Position numbers and translations under genes: made by a program. A stretch of DNA of 64,000 bases. Origin: an uncultured Ruminiclostridium sp. (lineage in GTDB: Bacteria; Bacillota; Clostridia; Oscillospirales; Ruminococcaceae). The stretch covers positions 62,001 to 126,000 of the forward strand of contig CANQIB010000001.1 of NCBI GenBank assembly GCA_947623915.1, given 5' to 3'. Below, piece by piece: positions 52,355-61,939 of this stretch (its first letter is position 1; the number at the start of each line of letters is the position of its first letter). Below the pieces are notes generated by a model, which worked only from the letters and a program-made list of their open reading frames with translations, ran no database searches and was not told the origin of the DNA.

Positions 52355-54310
52355 TTATCCGTTTTGCTTGGTGAAGTTTAGCAATCCTCCCGCAAGTATC
52401 ATGCCTTTTCCGCGCTCGGAAAGCTCGCAGACGGTTTTTATCTCGCAGCCCTTTGTAAGGTTCTTTACGGTTATCTCACCGCCGTTTTCGATAAGCTCGC
52501 GGATATTGTCTATTGCCAGCTTGTCACCTTGCTCTATCTTGTCGTAATCCGCTTCGTTTGCAAAGCACAGCGGGATTATGCCGTTGTTTATAAGATTCTG
52601 ACGGTGTATACGGGCAAACGACTTGCAGATTATTGCCTTTACTCCCAGATACAGCGGAGCCAGCGCCGCGTGCTCTCTGGACGAGCCTTGACCGTAGTTG
52701 ACGCCGCCGACTATAATGCTTTGTCCCAGTTCCTTCGCTCTGGTCGGGAAGCTCTCGTCACATACAGTAAAGCAGTATTGAGATATAGCCGGAATGTTGG
52801 AGCGCAGCGGTAATATTTTAGCGCCTGCCGGCATAATATGGTCTGTGGTGATGTTGTCCGTTACCTTTAGGGAAACCTCGGCCTCTATCCTCTCGGCAAG
52901 CGGGGTGTTTATCGGGAACGGCTTTATGTTAGGTCCTCTCAGTACCTCGACTTTGTCGGCGTCTTCCGGCGACGCGGGAGGTACGACCATGTTATCGTTG
53001 ATAAGAAATTTTTCCGGCATAACATACGGCGGCATTTTTCCCGCAAGTCTGGGATCGGTAAGCACGCCGGTAAGAGCGGATATTGCCGCGGTTTCGGGAG
53101 ATACCAGATATATCTGACCGTCCTTTGTGCCGCTGCGACCCTCGAAATTACGGTTGAATGTCCGCAGCGAAACGCCCTTTGAATTAGGCGACTGCCCCAT
53201 TCCTATGCAAGGACCGCACGCGCTTTCGAGTATTCTTGCGCCGGCGCTTATAAGCACCGACAACGCTCCGCAGTCCGCAAGCATATTGAATACCTGCTTT
53301 GAACCGGGCGCTATCGAAAGGCTGACGTCGGGAGAAACGGTCTTGCCCTTTAATATATGAGCGACTTTCAGCATATCCTGTAACGAGGAGTTGGTGCATG
53401 AGCCTATACATACCTGGTCTATCTTTATAGCGCCTATCTCCTCAACGGTCTTTACATTGTCCGGCATATGGGGACAAGCAGCCAGCGGTACCAGCTCCGA
53501 AAGGTCTATATTGATCTCCTCGTCGTATACCGCGTCCGCGTCGGCGGAAAGCTCGGTATAATCTTCCTCGCGTCCTTGCGCTTTAAGAAAGGCAAGCGTC
53601 GTTTCGTCGGAGGGGAAGATAGAAGTGGTAGCTCCAAGCTCCGCGCCCATGTTGGTTATCGTGGCGCGTTCCGGTACGCTGAGGCTTTTTACGCCTTCGC
53701 CGCAGTATTCTATCACCTTGCCGACTCCGCCCTTGACCGAAAGTATTTGAAGTACCTTTAAAATAACGTCCTTTGCGGATACCCAGTCGTTGAGCTTTCC
53801 GGTAAGCTCGACCTTAACTATTTTGGGCATGGTGATATAGTACGCGCCTCCGCCCATGGCTACCGCAACGTCAAGACCGCCCGCGCCCATTGCGAGCATA
53901 CCTATACCGCCGCCGGTAGGAGTATGGCTGTCCGAGCCGATAAGGGTCTTGCCCGGCTTGCCGAATCTTTCAAGGTGTACCTGATGGCATATCCCGTTTC
54001 CGGGGCGGGAAAACCAGATACCGTGCTTTTTAGCGACGCTGCCTATATAACGGTGGTCGTCCGCGTTTTCAAAGCCGGATTGAAGCGTATTGTGGTCTAT
54101 GTATGCGAGCGAACGTTCGGTCTTTACACGGTCAACGCCCATCGCCTCAAACTGTAGATACGCCATTGTTCCCGTCGCGTCCTGTGTAAGCGTCTGGTCG
54201 ATCTTCAGACCGATCTCCGTACCCTTTATCATCTCGCCGTCAACTATGTGACTTTTAATGATTTTTTCGGTCAGCGTAAGACCTGTAGTCTTTGTTTCTG
54301 TCTGTCCCAT
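52355..54310 (-). CDS. acnA: Aconitate hydratase
   Basis: A 651-residue iron-sulfur enzyme isomerising citrate to isocitrate. IGSDSHTPTGGGIGMLAMGAGG (two runs around residues 140-160) and GSCTNSS (about 313) followed by ACGPCIGMGQSPNS give the three cluster cysteines. RNFEGRSG and GVNYGQGSSREHAAL are active-site loops. The length is that of the short Clostridia aconitases, smaller than 890-residue AcnA. The start at 54310 follows AAAAGGAG; a longer upstream frame is rejected. First gene of the acn-icd operon. Confidence 0.94.
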   Translation of the reverse strand: MGQTETKTTGLTLTEKIIKSHIVDGEMIKGTEIGLKIDQTLTQDATGTMAYLQFEAMGVDRVKTERSLAYIDHNTLQSGFENADDHRYIGSVAKKHGIWFSRPGNGICHQVHLERFGKPGKTLIGSDSHTPTGGGIGMLAMGAGGLDVAVAMGGGAYYITMPKIVKVELTGKLNDWVSAKDVILKVLQILSVKGGVGKVIEYCGEGVKSLSVPERATITNMGAELGATTSIFPSDETTLAFLKAQGREEDYTELSADADAVYDEEINIDLSELVPLAACPHMPDNVKTVEEIGAIKIDQVCIGSCTNSSLQDMLKVAHILKGKTVSPDVSLSIAPGSKQVFNMLADCGALSVLISAGARILESACGPCIGMGQSPNSKGVSLRTFNRNFEGRSGTKDGQIYLVSPETAAISALTGVLTDPRLAGKMPPYVMPEKFLINDNMVVPPASPEDADKVEVLRGPNIKPFPINTPLAERIEAEVSLKVTDNITTDHIMPAGAKILPLRSNIPAISQYCFTVCDESFPTRAKELGQSIIVGGVNYGQGSSREHAALAPLYLGVKAIICKSFARIHRQNLINNGIIPLCFANEADYDKIEQGDKLAIDNIRELIENGGEITVKNLTKGCEIKTVCELSERGKGMILAGGLLNFTKQNG

Positions 54311-54375
54311 TGGTACTCTCCTTTTCTTTTGCGGCGGTAACGCCGAAAGCGCTGCCGCGGTTTTCATACGGTTTA

Positions 54376-54404
54376 ATTATACTATAAATAACACAAAATG
54401 TCAA
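54376..54404 (-). promoter_or_regulatory. Consensus sigma-A promoter for the acn-icd operon
   Basis: On the minus strand TTGACA (54399-54404), 17 bp, TATAAT (54376-54381), both perfect. Confidence 0.88.
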
Positions 54405-54641
54405 TGTTTAAAAAAGCATTGTCAAAATTGCGTGAAAAGGCATAAAAATCAGCTTAGATAAGGAAAAATTTCGTTTAAGTTGAGAAAAAAACTATATTAT
54501 ATTTGACTTCTTAAATGGAGCATTATGTAAAAAACAGCATAAAAGTTATAATTATCTTATAAAAAGTAATTTTTTAACACGGCTGAGCAGTATTTTACTG
54601 TCATTTTGATGAAATAAGCTGTGAAAGGGGGAGCAGCTCCC
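54405..54641. other. AT-rich intergenic region upstream of the GHL10 lipoprotein gene
   Basis: This part of the 54311-54641 gap contains TTGACT (54503-54508) followed 17 bp later by the poor TGTAAA, and a TATAAT (54547-54552) lacking a good -35. A promoter for the + strand gene is likely here but I cannot choose one. No small gene or RNA is recognised. Confidence 0.4.
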
Positions 54642-56168
54642 TTGAAAAAGCACAATAGAGTTATCTTTCCTCTTACCGCTTTGGCGGTATCGGCGGCGAT
54701 ACTGTTTACGTCCTGCAAAGCGTCGATAGTTTTAGCCGAGCATGACGGCGGCAAGGGGTATATATATTATTCCGGCGGCGAGATAAGCGGAGTGCCGTAC
54801 AGCACCGAAAAGCCGATACAAACTTCCGCTCCCGCGGCAAGCACGACCTCGACGCAAAGCACTACAGTAAAGACAAAACCTGTGTCCGAGACTGGCGTAT
54901 CCGCTGTCGAAACCGACAGCGTGCCGCAGACCGTTTTGCCGGAAACTCCCGCGCCTGCCACGCAGCCGCCCGCTACCGAAAAGCCAAAGCCTGCGAGCAG
55001 CAAAAAGCCTTCCGCCGCATCTCCTGCCGTACCGCAGGACGACCTGCCCGTCAACAGCTACAGCGCTTTAAATTACGGCACGGTCAAGGGCGTATGGATA
55101 TCGTATTTTGAATTATATCCTATCCTTACCGGAAAGACCGCTTCGCAGTTTCGCTCCGGCATAGGCGAGTATTACGATAACGCTTTATCGCTCGGAATAA
55201 ACACCGTTTATGTCCATGTAAGACCTTACGGAGACGCGCTTTACGATTCGGAGTATTACCCATGGTCAAAGTATTGCACGGGATATATAGGCGAAGCGCC
55301 GAGCTTTGACCCGCTTAAAATAATGATAGAGGAAGCCCACAAGCGCGACCTTTCGTTCCAGGCGTGGGTAAATCCGTTAAGATGTTATCATGAGGACGAC
55401 GCTCCGTATGTGTCGGACGCGTATCTCACAGGTCAATGGTATGATAACAACGACGGTGATTATATAGTTAAGGTCAGCGGCTACTGGTATCTTAATCCCG
55501 CTTATGCCGAGGTAAGAAAGCTGATAGCGCTGGGCGTTGCCGAGATAGTGTCGAATTACGATGTAGACGGGGTACATATCGACGATTATTTCTACCCTAC
55601 AACAGAGGAATGGTTTGACGATATCGCATACAACGCCTCGTCGTATTACGATCTGTCGGATTTTCGTCTGGATAATTGCAGCAAGATGGTGTCCGAGATG
55701 TACAACGCCGTCAAATCGCACAACGGCAGCGCTTTGTTTGGGATAAGCACACAGGGCAACATATCTAACAACATATACACCCTGTATGCGGATGTGGAAA
55801 AATGGTGCCGTGAGCCGGGTTATGCGGATTACATGGCGCCGCAGATATATTACGGTTTTGAGAACAGCGCACAGCCGTTTAAAACCGTGGTGGAGCAATG
55901 GGACGATATGCTTGCCGGCACAGGCAAAAAGCTGATACCCGGTCTTGCGGTGTACAAAATAGGGACCGAGGATACATGGGCGGGAAGCGGCATATACGAA
56001 TGGATGAACGGCAGCGCTATTATTAAGCGCCAGATACAGACAAGTCAGGCCGCTTCGACCTACGGAGGCGTGATACTTTACAGCTATCAATTCATTTTCA
56101 GCCCCGAAAGCAGCGTCGCGTCGGCTGTTAAAAAGGAAATAGAAGCGTTCAGACCTCTTTTGGTCTGA
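54642..56168 (+). CDS. Exported GHL10 (DUF187) putative glycoside hydrolase, likely lipoprotein
   Basis: A 508-residue secreted protein. The N-terminal MKKHNRVIFPLTALAVSAAILFT then SC gives a lipoprotein-like signal with Cys near residue 25. Residues about 45-130 are a Thr/Ser/Pro linker. The GHL10 TIM-barrel begins at VKGVWISYFEL (about 147) and contains INTVYVHVRPYGDALY, FQAWVNPLR, DGVHIDDYFYPT and YADYMAPQIYYGFE. The start is TTG at 54642, with GGGGGAG upstream; an earlier GTG lacks a site. Family activity is not firmly known; peptidoglycan or glycan hydrolysis is suspected. The next gene is related and carries an amidase. Confidence 0.85.
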   Translation: MKKHNRVIFPLTALAVSAAILFTSCKASIVLAEHDGGKGYIYYSGGEISGVPYSTEKPIQTSAPAASTTSTQSTTVKTKPVSETGVSAVETDSVPQTVLPETPAPATQPPATEKPKPASSKKPSAASPAVPQDDLPVNSYSALNYGTVKGVWISYFELYPILTGKTASQFRSGIGEYYDNALSLGINTVYVHVRPYGDALYDSEYYPWSKYCTGYIGEAPSFDPLKIMIEEAHKRDLSFQAWVNPLRCYHEDDAPYVSDAYLTGQWYDNNDGDYIVKVSGYWYLNPAYAEVRKLIALGVAEIVSNYDVDGVHIDDYFYPTTEEWFDDIAYNASSYYDLSDFRLDNCSKMVSEMYNAVKSHNGSALFGISTQGNISNNIYTLYADVEKWCREPGYADYMAPQIYYGFENSAQPFKTVVEQWDDMLAGTGKKLIPGLAVYKIGTEDTWAGSGIYEWMNGSAIIKRQIQTSQAASTYGGVILYSYQFIFSPESSVASAVKKEIEAFRPLLV

Positions 56169-56192
56169 CGGCTCGGAGAAAAAGGAAAGTTT

Positions 56193-59150
56193 ATGAAAAG
56201 AAAATTTATAAAAACAATATGTTCGGTGCTTGCGGCGGCAATGCTGCTGCCTGCTACGGCGGCTTTTTCACAGGAAGAAAACACCGCCGACGTTAATAAT
56301 TCCGAGGTCGTGACCGAACCGCAGGAAATAAAGCCTAAGCTGACGCTGTCCAACGATTTAAAAGCGACGGTCCTGCGGCTTTCGGACTTTTCCGAAAAGG
56401 ACTTTGCAAAGAATTTTTCGGCTGAGCTTAAAAAACTCGCGGAATACGGGCTTAACGGCGTTTATATAGACCCGTTCGGGGAAAAAGATTCATATTACAA
56501 CACGGATATGAACAGCACCGGCGACCTTTTGGAGCTTGCTTTGAAAGAAGCCGATAAGCTCGGATTTCAAAAGTTTGTGTATTTTGATATGGGGCGTGTT
56601 TTAGCCGACTGCCCTGAGGACGAGGACAAAAACGACTATCTCCTTTCACAGGCGCACAAGTTCACGCTGAAATATCATTGTACCGGCATCATACTCACCG
56701 GGTATTATTCCGCAAACGACAATTCCAGTTATAACGAATATATGCTCAATGGCAGCGGTATAGGGTATAAAAACTGGCAGTACGATGTTGTGGAGCACAG
56801 ATTCAAGATAGTGAGCGATGTTATCAGACTTACCGATAACACGGTAGCGGTCGGGCTTTCCGCCGATGACGTTTGGGCAAACGTTTCAAAGAATAACAAG
56901 GAAGGCTCTGACACCTCGGAAAAATTCGAGGCTTACTATGACGGATTTGCCGATACCAAGCGCTTTGCCGAAAACGGGTATGCGGATTTTGTTTCTATAG
57001 ACGCGCCCGGTTCGCTTTCCGATGAAACGATTGGGTTCGAGTCGCTGTGTACATGGTGGGACGCGGTAGCGTCAAAGGGAAAGATACCCATGTACATAGT
57101 TCATCATAATGAAAAAATAGGAACAGATAACGAAGGCTGGGGCGGAGAAGATCAGCTTTTGCGGCAGCTTGCGGTTGCAGGTGAATTAAAATCCTATGCG
57201 GGCAGCGTTTTCTTCTCGACCTCGTCTTTGGACGAAAATCCCCTCGGCTCTACCGATACATTGGTAAAATATTACAATGACCAGATCAACGTCGATACGC
57301 TGTTCGAGGACCTGCAAATGACCTCACCTTATTATTTGAATTATTCCACCGACGAGGCGTCGGTCGCTTTCATGGGAACGTTCGACGAGAACTTTGACGT
57401 ATTCTTTGACGGGGAAAAGCTGGAGCTTAACGAGGCTGGCAACTTCTATTTCGAGCAGCCGCTTGAAGTCGGGCTGAATACTTTTGTCATTGAGCATAAG
57501 GGCGTTTCTTACGAATACAATATAGAGCGCACCATAAATGTGCTGAAATCCATAAACAGCGCGATCGCCGAGGGCAAGACGATGAGCGTCGACGGCGGCA
57601 CGGTCATTTCTCTGAGCTGCGTTGCGTATAAAGGCGCGGCGGTAACGGCGACGCTCAACGGCAAGACCGTTTCTCTGACGGAAAACACCAAATCCGACGA
57701 TGTTGACATAAACTCTTCTTACGCCAGCTTCACAGGCAGCTACGAAGTGCCGCAGGGCATAGTCGATGAGGAACAGTATCTGGGATATATCGAGCTTACC
57801 GCGTCTTATTCGGGCTATTCTCGTACATATTTCGGAGCGGAGGTCTATGTAAACGCCGAGACCGTACCTATAAATCAGGCGCAGATAGAAATGGAGATAC
57901 CTGCCGACCAAAGCTCGTTCGGAACGGGAGAGGTAGTCGGAAGGATATCGCCGGCGGTATCTGACGATACATCTGTCACTTATGTGCGTTTGCTCAACAA
58001 TTATGTGGACATATATGACGCATATTCCACCGCCTCCGCAAATCTTCCGAATTACGGACAGCTCCCTGCGGGAACGTTGGATTACTATCAAAGCCAATGG
58101 GACGATTTTTATATCACTTCTTCCGGCAAAAGATTTTATGCGGGCGACTGTGAGATACTTTACGATTACGGTATAGGAGAAAACGGGCTTGTCGTTTCCG
58201 AGATAGGAAATTCCGGCGGCGATTCGTTCATAAAAATGTCGCTTGATGAAAAAATCAGCTTTACCGTACAGCCGGCAGGCAACGATTACTATTCGGGATA
58301 TAACGGTGACTGGTATATCGACAGCTTTACGGCGGATTATGTGTATATCACCTTTGATAATATTACGCAGGTGACCGCTTTGCCGTCATTTGAAAACTGC
58401 TCGGTATTCAGCGCGGGCGAATGGCGTCAGGTAGAGGTAAACGGAGTGCCTAAATTCCGTCTGGTGCTTAAACTGCGTCAGCCCGGCGTTTACGCGGGAA
58501 ACAGCGCGACCTATGATTCAAACGGCGATCTGGTATTCAAGTTTGAAATACTTACAAACGATATTCGCAATATGACTATCGTTATCGACCCCGGTCACGG
58601 GCTTACCGAATACGGATATATGGATCCCGGAGCGATAGGACATATCGAAGAGCAGGGCGTAAACCTTGCCGTTGCAAAGCGGCTTGAGCAAAAGCTGTCT
58701 GCGCTTGGGGTAAACGTGGTGCGCTTGAAGACCGAGAGCCAGTTTTACAGCACGGGACTTCGTCCCGTATACGGGCGGGATTACGGCTGCGACCTTTATC
58801 TTGCGATACACTCAAATAAAGCGGGCGACGAATCGGCACGGGGTACGGAGTGCTATTATTTCACCTCCTATTCTCAGCCGTATGCCGAGGCACTGTCAAA
58901 GCACGTTGCGTCGTATTTCAGCAACTATGTTTACAGCGACGGCGCATATCTTAACAGAGGCGACCAGTACAGTACGATGTGGACGACGATGCAGCAGGAT
59001 TTCCCCTCGGTATTGATAGAAATGGCGTTTGTCAGCAATTACGAGGAGGCAATGGCTTTGGCAAATCCCACGCATCAAGACGGCATTGCACAGGCGATAG
59101 TGGACGGAATAGTTGAATATATAAGCCGCAGCGGCTTGTCGTCTTATTGA
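56193..59150 (+). CDS. Exported two-domain protein: GHL10-like region plus N-acetylmuramoyl-L-alanine amidase
   Basis: A 985-residue secreted protein. Signal peptide about 1-27. Residues about 45-390 resemble a GHL10/TIM-barrel (GLNGVYIDPFGEKD, ILTGYYSANDNSSYN, GYADFVSIDAPGSL), followed by beta-rich linker domains. The C-terminal Amidase_3 domain (about 793-985) has IDPGHG, the Glu in GHIEEQGVNLAVAKRL, LAIHSNKAG and LIEMAFVSNYEE, all zinc and catalytic residues intact. It should cleave the MurNAc-L-Ala bond. It follows the GHL10 lipoprotein by 24 bp, so the two probably act on the wall together. AAAGGAAAG precedes the ATG. Confidence 0.88.
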   Translation: MKRKFIKTICSVLAAAMLLPATAAFSQEENTADVNNSEVVTEPQEIKPKLTLSNDLKATVLRLSDFSEKDFAKNFSAELKKLAEYGLNGVYIDPFGEKDSYYNTDMNSTGDLLELALKEADKLGFQKFVYFDMGRVLADCPEDEDKNDYLLSQAHKFTLKYHCTGIILTGYYSANDNSSYNEYMLNGSGIGYKNWQYDVVEHRFKIVSDVIRLTDNTVAVGLSADDVWANVSKNNKEGSDTSEKFEAYYDGFADTKRFAENGYADFVSIDAPGSLSDETIGFESLCTWWDAVASKGKIPMYIVHHNEKIGTDNEGWGGEDQLLRQLAVAGELKSYAGSVFFSTSSLDENPLGSTDTLVKYYNDQINVDTLFEDLQMTSPYYLNYSTDEASVAFMGTFDENFDVFFDGEKLELNEAGNFYFEQPLEVGLNTFVIEHKGVSYEYNIERTINVLKSINSAIAEGKTMSVDGGTVISLSCVAYKGAAVTATLNGKTVSLTENTKSDDVDINSSYASFTGSYEVPQGIVDEEQYLGYIELTASYSGYSRTYFGAEVYVNAETVPINQAQIEMEIPADQSSFGTGEVVGRISPAVSDDTSVTYVRLLNNYVDIYDAYSTASANLPNYGQLPAGTLDYYQSQWDDFYITSSGKRFYAGDCEILYDYGIGENGLVVSEIGNSGGDSFIKMSLDEKISFTVQPAGNDYYSGYNGDWYIDSFTADYVYITFDNITQVTALPSFENCSVFSAGEWRQVEVNGVPKFRLVLKLRQPGVYAGNSATYDSNGDLVFKFEILTNDIRNMTIVIDPGHGLTEYGYMDPGAIGHIEEQGVNLAVAKRLEQKLSALGVNVVRLKTESQFYSTGLRPVYGRDYGCDLYLAIHSNKAGDESARGTECYYFTSYSQPYAEALSKHVASYFSNYVYSDGAYLNRGDQYSTMWTTMQQDFPSVLIEMAFVSNYEEAMALANPTHQDGIAQAIVDGIVEYISRSGLSSY

Positions 59151-59187
59151 TACCCGACCGCTTCATTTCGGATAATTTATATATATT

Positions 59188-59216
59188 TTCGGCGGACTTT
59201 TGTCCGCCGAATTTTG
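59188..59216 (+). terminator. Intrinsic terminator after the amidase gene
   Basis: TTCGGCGGAC and GTCCGCCGAA arms around TTTT, followed by TTTTG. The rest of the gap to purA is AT-rich and holds the purA promoter. Confidence 0.85.
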
Positions 59217-59363
59217 TACGGCTAAAATATTACAGCATTTGCTTGTTTTTGGGTAAAAAGCCTGATTTTGGGAATTTTAGAGTACATATTCGGAAAATCC
59301 ACGGTGAAAAAATGAACAAAACGTATCAAATAAAACAAAAATCCCGATAATGTAAAAAATAGC

Positions 59364-59392
59364 TTGCATTTTTACCCGTATTTTGATATAAT
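59364..59392 (+). promoter_or_regulatory. Sigma-A promoter for purA
   Basis: TTGCAT (59364-59369), 17 bp, TATAAT (59387-59392), 62 bp upstream of the purA start. Confidence 0.75.
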
Positions 59393-59453
59393 AAAACCAA
59401 ATGGATTTCTCTGCTTATAGGAGAAAAATAAGGCAAAAGAAAAGGTGATACAA

Positions 59454-60728
59454 ATGCCCGCAAATATAGTGGTAGGAACACAGTGGGGTGACGAAGGAAA
59501 AGGAAAGATAATTGATATTATCGCGTCAAGAGCCGACGTCGTCGTTCGTTCTCAGGGAGGAAACAATGCAGGACATACGGTGGTGAGCGCAGGCGAGACC
59601 TACAAGCTCCATCTTATTCCTTCGGGTATTCTTTATAAGGACACACCTTGTCTTATCGGTGCGGGAGTAGTGCTGGATCCCAAAGATATATGCTGTGAGA
59701 TAGACAGCCTTTCGGCAAGGGGAATATCGTTTGACAATCTGAAGATAGACCCGCGCGCCCATGTCATCATGCCGTGGCATATAACGCTTGACGGACTGTC
59801 GGAAAAATTTCGCGGCAACTCGGACATAGGAACGACCAAAAGGGGTATAGGACCGTGCTATATGGATAAGTACGAACGCTGCGGACTGAGAGTTTACGAC
59901 CTTATCCACCCCGAAATATTTGCCGAAAAAGCGAGAGCCACCGGCAAGCTGAAAAATAAGATAATCACGGAAGTTTACGGCGGCGAGCCTCACAATATCG
60001 AAGCGATAATCAAGGAATACAACGAATACGGCAAAAAGCTGGCAAAGTACGTTGACGACGTATCCGTACTGGTATACAATGCCGCAAAGGAAAACAAGAC
60101 CATCATGTTTGAGGGCGCGCAGGCTACGCTTTTGGACATAGATTACGGAACATATCCTTACGTTACGTCTTCTCACCCCGTTTCCGCGGGAGTATGTGTA
60201 GGCACGGGAGTCGGGCCTATGATAATAACGAATATCATCGGCGTCGCAAAAGCGTACACCACTCGCGTCGGCAAAGGTCCTTTCCCGACGGAGCTGGAGG
60301 ACAAGACGGGAGAAACGATAAGAAACAAGGGCGGAGAGTTCGGAACGACTACGGGACGTCCGAGAAGAACGGGCTGGTTCGATGCGGTCATAGTAAGACA
60401 TTCCGTAAGGGTGAACGGTCTTTCTTCCTTGGCGATAAACAAGCTGGACACGCTTTCCGATATAGGGCCTTTAAAGGTCTGCGTAGCGTATAAGAAGTCG
60501 GACGGAACGCTGATAGACGATTTTCCGCCCGCGCTTGAGGAGCTTGCGGACTGCACTCCCGTTTATGAAACGTTCAAAGGCTTCAGCGGCGATATATCCG
60601 GCTGCCGCAGCTTTGACGAGCTGCCGGAGGAGTGCAAAGTATATATCCAAAGGCTGGAGGAGCTTTGCGGGTGTCCGATCTCCATGGTCGGAGTAGGTCC
60701 CGCAAGAGATCAGATAATCGAAAGATAA
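59454..60728 (+). CDS. purA: Adenylosuccinate synthetase
   Basis: A 424-residue GTP-dependent enzyme joining IMP and aspartate on the way to AMP. QWGDEGKGKIID (10-21) is the phosphate loop. GGNNAGHTVV (about 37-46), GIGPCYMDKYER, QATLLDIDYGTYPYVTSS and TTGRPRRTGWFDAV are signature regions. Standard length. The start at 59454 follows AAAAGGTGAT; a slightly longer in-frame ATG lacks this spacing. It leads directly into ymdB, 10 bp downstream. Confidence 0.97.
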   Translation: MPANIVVGTQWGDEGKGKIIDIIASRADVVVRSQGGNNAGHTVVSAGETYKLHLIPSGILYKDTPCLIGAGVVLDPKDICCEIDSLSARGISFDNLKIDPRAHVIMPWHITLDGLSEKFRGNSDIGTTKRGIGPCYMDKYERCGLRVYDLIHPEIFAEKARATGKLKNKIITEVYGGEPHNIEAIIKEYNEYGKKLAKYVDDVSVLVYNAAKENKTIMFEGAQATLLDIDYGTYPYVTSSHPVSAGVCVGTGVGPMIITNIIGVAKAYTTRVGKGPFPTELEDKTGETIRNKGGEFGTTTGRPRRTGWFDAVIVRHSVRVNGLSSLAINKLDTLSDIGPLKVCVAYKKSDGTLIDDFPPALEELADCTPVYETFKGFSGDISGCRSFDELPEECKVYIQRLEELCGCPISMVGVGPARDQIIER

Positions 60729-60738
60729 TTTATTTGAT

Positions 60739-61503
60739 ATGAATGTTCTTTTTATCGGAGACGTGGTAGGCAGCGCCGCCTGTGAAAATCTTCGCGCAAA
60801 GCTGCCGTGGCTGAAAAAGGAATACGCCGCCGATACCGTAATAGTAAACGGCGAAAATTCCGCCGACGGCAACGGTATCACGCCTTATTCCGCCGGCTAT
60901 CTGCTGGACAGCGGCGCGGATATTATCACCACGGGAAATCATTGTTTTAAACGCCGCGAAATGGACAGCTTTTACGAAAAAAGCGACATAGTGCTGCGTC
61001 CGATAAATTACAGCGAAGATGTTGTGGGGCACGGATATACCGTGCTTGACAGAGGGGCTTTTTCGCTGGCGGTCATAAATCTTATGGGCAGCGTTTACAT
61101 GAACTGTCCGCAAAACCCTTTTGTATGTATCGACGAAGTCCTTAAAAAAATAACGACAAAAAACATTATAGTGGATTTTCATGCCGAGGCGACCTCGGAA
61201 AAAAGAGCGATGGGGCATTATCTTGCCGGACGTGTATCGGCAGTCATAGGCACACATACTCATGTACAGACGGCTGACGAAGAGATATTGTGCGAACATA
61301 CGGGGTATTTGACCGACGCGGGTATGACCGGTGTATTAAATTCCGTACTGGGAATAGATAAGGATATAATTATCGGCAAAATGTTGACAGGCTATCCGAT
61401 AAAGCACGAATACGCCGAGGGTACACAGTATATCTGCGGCGCGGTCATATCGATAAATGAAAAAAACGGCATTTGCAATTCTGTAAAAAGATTCAAATGT
61501 TGA
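60739..61503 (+). CDS. ymdB: YmdB-family calcineurin-like metallophosphoesterase
   Basis: A 254-residue phosphodiesterase of the TIGR00282 group. FIGDVVGSAACENL (5-18), VNGENSADGNGI (about 35-46), TTGNHCFKRREM, VDFHAEATSEKRAMGHYL and IGTHTHVQTADEEIL supply metal ligands. Bacillus YmdB hydrolyses 2',3'-cyclic nucleotides and affects the biofilm/motility choice. As in other Firmicutes, spoVS lies immediately downstream; the RNase Y gene normally upstream is replaced here by purA. Confidence 0.94.
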   Translation: MNVLFIGDVVGSAACENLRAKLPWLKKEYAADTVIVNGENSADGNGITPYSAGYLLDSGADIITTGNHCFKRREMDSFYEKSDIVLRPINYSEDVVGHGYTVLDRGAFSLAVINLMGSVYMNCPQNPFVCIDEVLKKITTKNIIVDFHAEATSEKRAMGHYLAGRVSAVIGTHTHVQTADEEILCEHTGYLTDAGMTGVLNSVLGIDKDIIIGKMLTGYPIKHEYAEGTQYICGAVISINEKNGICNSVKRFKC

Positions 61504-61520
61504 ATATAGGGAGGTAAAAA

Positions 61521-61781
61521 ATGGAAGTAGTAAAGGTTTCAGCAAAATCTGTTCCGAAATCAGTTGCGGGCGCAATCGCGGCAGTCATTCGTGAAAACGG
61601 AGAGGTCGAGGTTCAGGCTGTCGGCGCGGGCGCATCAAATCAGGCTGTAAAAGCTATAGCTATCTCAAGAAGCTACATGGCATTATCCGGTGTTGATCTT
61701 GTTTGTATTCCCGCATTTACCACCGTTAATATCGACGGAGAGGAGCGCACGGCGATGAAATTCATTGTCGAATGCCGCTGA
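61521..61781 (+). CDS. spoVS: Stage V sporulation protein S
   Basis: An 86-residue Alba-like protein, starting MEVVKVSAKSVPKSVAGAIA and containing VQAVGAGASNQAVKAIAI and FIVECR, closely matching SpoVS. Bacillus SpoVS is needed for spore coat assembly and affects septum formation. GGGAGG precedes the ATG. It is co-transcribed with ymdB and closed by a terminator. Confidence 0.97.
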   Translation: MEVVKVSAKSVPKSVAGAIAAVIRENGEVEVQAVGAGASNQAVKAIAISRSYMALSGVDLVCIPAFTTVNIDGEERTAMKFIVECR

Positions 61782-61821
61782 CTTGTGCCGTCGGGTTTAG
61801 GTTACTGAAAAGAGGAGAACA

Positions 61822-61855
61822 AAAGAATCAGGGCTTTCGCCCTGATTCTTTTGTA
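61822..61855 (+). terminator. Intrinsic terminator after spoVS
   Basis: AGAATCAGGGC and GCCCTGATTCT arms around TTTC, followed by TTTTG. Confidence 0.88.
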
Positions 61856-61939
61856 TATACCGAAATAATCGGCAAATATTATTTTCGTTAAAGTATAAAG
61901 CCGCGAGTCGGCGGCTCGGAAAAGGAGGGCGCAAGTCAA

